From Cyanobacteria bacterium UBA7694 (lineage in GTDB: Bacteria > Cyanobacteriota > Sericytochromatia > UBA7694), in NCBI GenBank assembly GCA_002482705.1, contig DLGM01000485.1, positions 1 through 8,315 of the forward strand: a DNA stretch of 8,315 nucleotides, given 5' to 3'. Below, one piece after another: positions 4,856 through 8,315 of this stretch. The translations under genes and the position numbers were made by a program. The notes below the pieces were generated by a model. The model was not told the origin of the DNA. It did no database searches and worked only from the letters and a program-made list of their open reading frames with translations. Position 1 is the stretch's first letter. Every line of letters starts with the position of its first letter.

Positions 4856-6810
4856 AGCGCCATTTGTTCGATCAGGGCAGCAAAAGCCTGCAAGGCCTCG
4901 GGGCGCTCAAACAAGCGTTCACTCGAGGCCTTTAGCTTGTGTTCCACCGCCGCGCGCGCTTCGCGGTCCTCAGCCCAATGACGGGCTTTGTCCAGATAGG
5001 CTTCCCAACTGTCGGCCACCATGTCTTTCACTTCCATGGCTTCAGCGCAAGCCAATCCCAAACGACTGCGAAGCCAGCGGCCGGGATGAGTGACCATCGG
5101 CACCCCCATGGCAGCGCACTCAAAGGCCAACTTACCGGCCCCATAAACCGGAGTATCCAAAGCCACATCCGCAGCCCGCAAGAGCGCCAAGAAATTAGCC
5201 GGGTTCATGCGGGGTAAAATCTGTAATTGTTCGGCCTGATCAAAATGACGTAGCAAACGCTGACGAACGGCTTCTGTCCAAGCGGAAAAGCGACTGCCCA
5301 CCAACACCACACGGGCCTGTGGATCTCGCCGAGCCAACTCCCCCAAATAGGGATCAAAGCTCGGATGCAGCTTTAATAGATTATGGGGACACAAATAGAT
5401 GTGTTGCTGGGGTTCAAAGCCAAAATCAGAGCGTGTCAGGGCCGAAGGCAACAACTCCTGGCGGGGATACCACACATGTAATACCGGGCTAAACAGAAGT
5501 GTTTCCGTATAACCGGCTTGCGCTGCTGGCCCCTCTGCCAAGGCCGTCGTCAAAAAATAATCCATGGTCGTCAAACCTGTCGTTGCCGCTGTCCCCCAGG
5601 AAGTGAACTGAACGGGGGCCAAACGAAAATGCCCCAGGAAATAGTTGATCGGATCGGTTCCGCACTCCCAAAAATAGAGCAGGTCCAAATCAGCGGCCCG
5701 GATCACATCAATGGCCTGCAAGAGCGGTGCTGAAATAGGCAAATAGCGCGCTGCAGTGCCTAAGTGTTGCCGTAACCCCCTCAGAGAATCAGGGAAACCG
5801 ATCATGACCCAATCAATATGGCTTAGCTGCTGGATCAGGCCTTCAGAACCCACCAAAAAAATGCCCTCATGACCTGGAGTCACCAGTACCCCGACCCGCA
5901 AACGGGCACCGCGGGCACGCACCGGGGGCTCCCAGTCCGGCACCGTAAAACAGCGGGCATAAGCCTCCTTGAGCGGGCGGTCTGCCTCCGTTTGGTAGTT
6001 GAGATCAAATAAGGTTTCGAGATGAAAACGCGCCACGCTGTCCAAATGTTCGGTCAGCAGAATCGGTGTATCCCACTGTTCAAGCACCTCAGCTAGTTGT
6101 GTATGGAGCTGTGTTAAGGGAGCCATTTCTGGCATGACGGGCGGCAAATACAACTGTTGATGTAATGCCCACAGGGAGTTGGGCTGAGACAAAGCCCCTT
6201 GATAGTGAAGGTTGGCGTCCGCTGGTTGCCCCAAGGAATGATAGATGCGAGCCAGGTGAAAGTGAATGTCGGCAGGATCAGAAACATGCTCCAACGCTCG
6301 CTGGTAATGGGCAATGGCACGGGGCGTATCCGTAGGCAAAAACAAATGCCCCAAAGCCAACTCCGCCGCCCCACAGTACAGGGGATCTTGACGGAGACGC
6401 GCATAACACTGCTGAGCAGCCGTCGAGAACCCCATTTGTTGCAGTTGTTGCCCCAAGCACAACAGATCTTCCAGCCAAGGCCACGTCGCTAAATCGGAGG
6501 GTACACGCGTCCAGCCCACCTCGGAGGGCTGGACCTGTAACCAGTCTAAATGGGCTTCTAACCAATCTCTGGCAAACGCATGTGGCCATTGCCCAACCCA
6601 TTCACTGGGCCAAGGAGAAAGCGTGTGATCAAGGCCCCAACCGCGTTCAAGATAACCCCAGGCACGGGCCTTTTCTCCCTGCTGCCAGGCCAAGACACCC
6701 AGCCCCAACCACGCCAGTGGTGCGCCTAGGAGCTGCGTATAAGCGTTCAAAGCTTGGGTGTTTGCGCCCTGCATATGGCCATTTAAGGCTTGAAGGAGAG
6801 TGAGTGACAT
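4852..6810 (-). CDS. TPR-repeat glycosyltransferase, GT41 (SPINDLY/OGT)-like
   Basis: This 652-residue protein has an N-terminal helical region with TPR-like units (clearest at about residues 130-210, for example AIAHYQRALEHVSDPADIHFHLARIY) and a two-lobed catalytic region from about 303 to the end. LRVGVLVTPGHEGIF carries a His (314) where OGT has its catalytic-region His. LAPVQFTSWGTAATTG and MDYFLTT (398-422) match the APIQ..W.G..GT-G..DY block of GT41 enzymes. Lys480 in PHNLLKLHP matches the donor-phosphate-binding Lys of OGT. LDTPVYGAGKLAFECAAMGVPMVTHPG (551-577) replaces the usual LDT.P.N.HTT..DALWAG.PVVT block, so the donor pocket differs. Family members transfer a sugar to Ser/Thr of proteins; donor and acceptor here are unknown. 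It has no signal peptide and is probably cytosolic. It is monocistronic, and its stop overlaps the convergent ftsZ stop. Confidence 0.8.
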   Translation of the reverse strand: MSLTLLQALNGHMQGANTQALNAYTQLLGAPLAWLGLGVLAWQQGEKARAWGYLERGWGLDHTLSPWPSEWVGQWPHAFARDWLEAHLDWLQVQPSEVGWTRVPSDLATWPWLEDLLCLGQQLQQMGFSTAAQQCYARLRQDPLYCGAAELALGHLFLPTDTPRAIAHYQRALEHVSDPADIHFHLARIYHSLGQPADANLHYQGALSQPNSLWALHQQLYLPPVMPEMAPLTQLHTQLAEVLEQWDTPILLTEHLDSVARFHLETLFDLNYQTEADRPLKEAYARCFTVPDWEPPVRARGARLRVGVLVTPGHEGIFLVGSEGLIQQLSHIDWVMIGFPDSLRGLRQHLGTAARYLPISAPLLQAIDVIRAADLDLLYFWECGTDPINYFLGHFRLAPVQFTSWGTAATTGLTTMDYFLTTALAEGPAAQAGYTETLLFSPVLHVWYPRQELLPSALTRSDFGFEPQQHIYLCPHNLLKLHPSFDPYLGELARRDPQARVVLVGSRFSAWTEAVRQRLLRHFDQAEQLQILPRMNPANFLALLRAADVALDTPVYGAGKLAFECAAMGVPMVTHPGRWLRSRLGLACAEAMEVKDMVADSWEAYLDKARHWAEDREARAAVEHKLKASSERLFERPEALQAFAALIEQMAL

Positions 6811-6927
6811 AGGCCTATTGTAAAGCTTTTTGAAAATTAAAAAACTTTAAGCAAAATTTTAGGGTGGGTTTAGCTTAACAATTTAAATTAGAAGCATCCC
6901 AGTCAATTAAAGGTAGTATCGTTATCC
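6811..6927. promoter_or_regulatory. AT-rich divergent intergenic region
   Basis: These 117 bp separate two divergent starts and are visibly richer in A and T than either gene. They contain the inverted pair TTAAGC (6847-6852) and GCTTAA (6873-6878), the palindromes AAAGCTTT (6822-6829), AAAATTTT (6853-6860) and AATTTAAATT (6880-6889), and a weak TTGAAA/CAAAAT pair (6830-6857, 16-bp spacer). Both promoters should lie here, but no hexamer pair is convincing in either direction. Confidence 0.45.
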
Positions 6928-7677
6928 ATGAGCCATCCCACCGCTTCCGTGTCTACGTTCCGTGATATCGATATATTTTTACACCAGCTCACCCAGATCT
7001 GCCGTGATGAACTGGTTTCTGTCATCCTACACGCGCCGACTGCCAACCAGCCCTTTACCTGGGCCAGCGGAGCCCACAATCTGGTAATCGTGCTCCAGGA
7101 TGCCCGCCTCGAATTGCTCCAAGAACTCCGCCCCCTGCTACAGCGCTGGTGGCGCAGCCACCGCCTCAGCGTCCAATGCCTGGGTTATTGGGAATTACAA
7201 GACGCGGCCCCAGCTTTAGGGTTGCCCCTGATCCGCATGCGTACAGCTTACCGCTGTTTATGGGGTGAAGACGTACTACAAGAGATCGCGATTCCCTGGG
7301 AACATCTGCGTTTGCAAATTGAACAACACACCCGCGAAGTCCTGCTGTGGTTCCGTCAGACCTATCTGCGGGACAGCAGTGATACCCACAGCTTCCAAGC
7401 TTTCCTTTACCAAGCAAGCCAAAAGATACAGGTGCTGGTAGCAGATGCCAAGCTCTTGTACCCCAGTACTTACGCCCCCAGCGATGAAGACATAAACCGT
7501 CTCAATGCACTGTATCATCTCTCACCTGAATGCTTATGGACCTTACACAATCTGTCCCAGGCAACCCCAGAAGCCATGGAAACCCTGGCCATTGCCCTGG
7601 AAGATGAATTGGCAGCCCTGGCCGGGCGCCTCAACCACCTGCCCACCCCCTCTGATGAAGGGAGATTGGTGGCATGA
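6928..7677 (+). CDS. Nucleotidyltransferase-like protein with degenerate active site
   Basis: This 249-residue protein has no certain function. Its first 150 residues follow a family of bacterial minimal-nucleotidyltransferase-fold proteins: DELVSVIL (28-34), the hydrophobic strand NLVIVL (51-56), a RPLLQRWWRSHRL helix, LIRMRTAYRCLWGEDVL (101-117) and EHLRLQIEQHTREVLLWFRQTYL (125-147). In relatives the first strand ends in a G-S pair and the second is entered by S-D-x-N. Here these positions read HAPTA and GAHN, so the Gly-Ser and a metal-binding Asp are missing and catalysis is unlikely. The remaining 100 residues are helical without known motifs. The start at ATG 6928 follows AAAGG at 6909-6913. 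The stop overlaps a possible 14-codon ORF (ATGA), and an intrinsic terminator follows. The family assignment is by eye. Confidence 0.6.
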   Translation: MSHPTASVSTFRDIDIFLHQLTQICRDELVSVILHAPTANQPFTWASGAHNLVIVLQDARLELLQELRPLLQRWWRSHRLSVQCLGYWELQDAAPALGLPLIRMRTAYRCLWGEDVLQEIAIPWEHLRLQIEQHTREVLLWFRQTYLRDSSDTHSFQAFLYQASQKIQVLVADAKLLYPSTYAPSDEDINRLNALYHLSPECLWTLHNLSQATPEAMETLAIALEDELAALAGRLNHLPTPSDEGRLVA

Positions 7678-7718
7678 ACGAAATCTGGCGTGATGCCCTC
7701 GGGCATTGCGCTGGCTGA
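7674..7718 (+). CDS. Possible 14-residue microprotein coupled to the preceding gene
   Basis: An ATG overlapping the TGA of the preceding gene (ATGA, 7674-7677) opens a short frame, MNEIWRDALGHCAG, ending at TGA 7716-7718. AAGGGAG (7658-7664) lies 9 nt upstream, a better ribosome site than the preceding gene has, so translation by coupling is plausible. The frame contains a small inverted repeat (ATGCCC 7693-7698, GGGCAT 7701-7706). It may be a real microprotein, the remnant of a lost downstream gene, or chance. Nothing supports a function. Confidence 0.3.
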   Translation: MNEIWRDALGHCAG

Positions 7719-7747
7719 CTGATACGGGTTAACTGCGTTACAACGCG

Positions 7748-7784
7748 GCTGCAGCGGCCTCCGGGCACCTGCAGCTTTTCTTTA
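7748..7784 (+). terminator. Intrinsic terminator after the nucleotidyltransferase-like gene
   Basis: GCTGCAG (7748-7754) and CTGCAGC (7769-7775) form a 7-bp stem that an inner GCC/GGC pairing can extend. It is followed directly by TTTTCTTTAT. This is the clearest Rho-independent terminator in the window and separates the unit at 6928-7718 from the isocitrate dehydrogenase gene. Confidence 0.7.
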
Positions 7785-7824
7785 TCTGGCTGTCACCACG
7801 GGGGGAGTGCGCTATACTGAATAG
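7785..7824 (+). promoter_or_regulatory. Candidate isocitrate dehydrogenase promoter
   Basis: CTGTCA (7790-7795, four of six) and TATACT (7813-7818, five of six) are separated by 17 bp, with six G (7800-7805) in the spacer. Transcription would start near 7825, giving a leader of about 100 nt. TCTGGCT at 7785-7791 overlaps the tail of the terminator. The order TCTGGCT, G-run, TAyACT and ATAG is the same as in front of ftsZ. Confidence 0.55.
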
Positions 7825-7926
7825 GCTCGCAGGCAGCATTTTTCCTCGCTTTGGCCCGAGCAAACGGCACGCAAAAGGCCTCTTCTTATTTGGCGTGGGG
7901 GCCTGCATTAGAAAGGGATTATTTAA
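7825..7926 (+). other. Potentially structured 5' leader of icd
   Basis: About 100 nt lie between the predicted transcription start and the isocitrate dehydrogenase ATG, with no ATG-started ORF inside. Complementary pieces are GCTCG (7825-7829) with CGAGC (7857-7861), CACGC (7868-7872) with GCGTG (7893-7897), and AGGCC (7876-7880) with GGCCT (7900-7904). The last two pairs interleave, so they could form an H-type pseudoknot just before the ribosome site GAAAGG (7911-7916). No known riboswitch class was recognised. Confidence 0.3.
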
Positions 7927-8315
7927 ATGGACAATAAACAAACGGTCAGCGTAGCGTATGGTGATGGCGTCGGCCCGGAAATCACCGCTGCCACCCTCAA
8001 AGTGTTGGCAGCAGCCAATGCGCGCGTTACCTTTGAAGAGGTTGTAATCGGCGAAAAAGCTTACAATGCCGGGTATCAATCGGGCATTTTGCCGGAAGCC
8101 TGGGAAACCATTCGCCGCAATCAGGTTTTGCTCAAAGCGCCCGTGACCACACCTCCAGACAGCCGCTATAAAAGCTTAAATGTCACCATTCGCAAAAAAT
8201 TGGGGTTATACGCCAATGTGCGCCCCTGTATTGCTTATGCGCCGTTTGTACAGACCAAACACCCCAACATGGACGTGGTGATTATCCGCGAAAACGAAGA
8301 AGACCTGTATGCAGG
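7927..8315 (+). CDS. icd: Isocitrate dehydrogenase, N-terminal fragment
   Basis: The first 129 codons are present and the frame is open at the window edge. The enzyme oxidatively decarboxylates isocitrate to 2-oxoglutarate in the cytosolic TCA cycle. SVAYGDGVGPEI (residues 8-19) is the usual N-terminus of the isocitrate/isopropylmalate dehydrogenase fold. LLKAPVTTP (68-76) and YKSLNVTIRKKLGLYANVRP (81-100) carry the isocitrate-binding residues Ser83, Asn85, Arg89 and Arg99, and IIRENEEDLYAG supplies Arg121. The ALLKAPITTP..GYKSLNVTIRK wording is that of the roughly 480-residue Rickettsia/Thermus-type enzymes, not the E. coli type; these are usually NADP-dependent, though the cofactor residues lie outside the window. 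ATG 7927 follows GAAAGG with a 10-nt gap. Isopropylmalate dehydrogenase is less likely because of the SLN and NVRP context. Confidence 0.88.
   Translation, partial: MDNKQTVSVAYGDGVGPEITAATLKVLAAANARVTFEEVVIGEKAYNAGYQSGILPEAWETIRRNQVLLKAPVTTPPDSRYKSLNVTIRKKLGLYANVRPCIAYAPFVQTKHPNMDVVIIRENEEDLYA

Noticed and set aside
4821..5093. Plus-strand frame overlapping the end of ftsZ as a frameshifted FtsZ tail
   Set aside because: Its residues (many P, R, C) do not resemble a linker or the conserved tail peptide, and it is antisense to the well-supported glycosyltransferase.
7738..8079. 113-residue minus-strand frame over the terminator and the start of icd
   Set aside because: It crosses a terminator and a promoter and lies antisense to the conserved icd start; it has no motif.

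Overview
The window comes from a bacterium of roughly balanced GC content with dense gene packing, short intergenic gaps and overlapping neighbours. An exported superoxide dismutase with a Sec signal, two DUF21/CBS/CorC-type membrane proteins and a TPR-fused GT41-like glycosyltransferase suit a Gram-negative-type cell. The isocitrate dehydrogenase fragment is of the Rickettsia/Thermus type, not the E. coli-like type usual in photosynthetic cyanobacteria. The FtsZ and GT41-like proteins have a loosely cyanobacterial or Vampirovibrionia-like flavour. That placement is a guess from residue patterns and is not established. No rRNA, tRNA, CRISPR array, insertion sequence or phage gene was seen.

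Layout, left to right. (1) The last 54 codons of a gene ending in an Hpt-like phosphotransfer domain (1-165, +). (2) An exported Mn-type superoxide dismutase (269-964, +). (3) A perfect 28-bp palindrome at the convergent junction with the next pair. (4) Two paralogous CNNM/CorC-like (hemolysin C family) membrane proteins on the minus strand, overlapping by 14 bp (998-2329 and 2316-3632). (5) A 269-bp divergent promoter region. (6) An unusually short FtsZ (3902-4855, +) consisting of the GTPase core with essentially no C-terminal tail. (7) A convergent TPR/GT41-like glycosyltransferase (4852-6810, -) whose stop codon overlaps the ftsZ stop codon. (8) A short AT-rich divergent region. (9) A nucleotidyltransferase-like protein that has lost its active-site motif (6928-7677, +), followed by a possible 14-codon ORF and an intrinsic terminator. 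(10) A promoter, an approximately 100-nt leader and the first 129 codons of an isocitrate dehydrogenase (7927 to the window edge, +).

Functionally this is mostly a core-genome neighbourhood of independent housekeeping units: oxidative-stress defence, cation transport, cell division, protein or surface glycosylation and the TCA cycle. It is not one pathway, and no defence or secretion system is visible. The points most worth following are the tail-less FtsZ with its overlapping convergent neighbour, the active-site-less nucleotidyltransferase with its tiny coupled ORF, and a promoter-like block shared by ftsZ and the isocitrate dehydrogenase gene.
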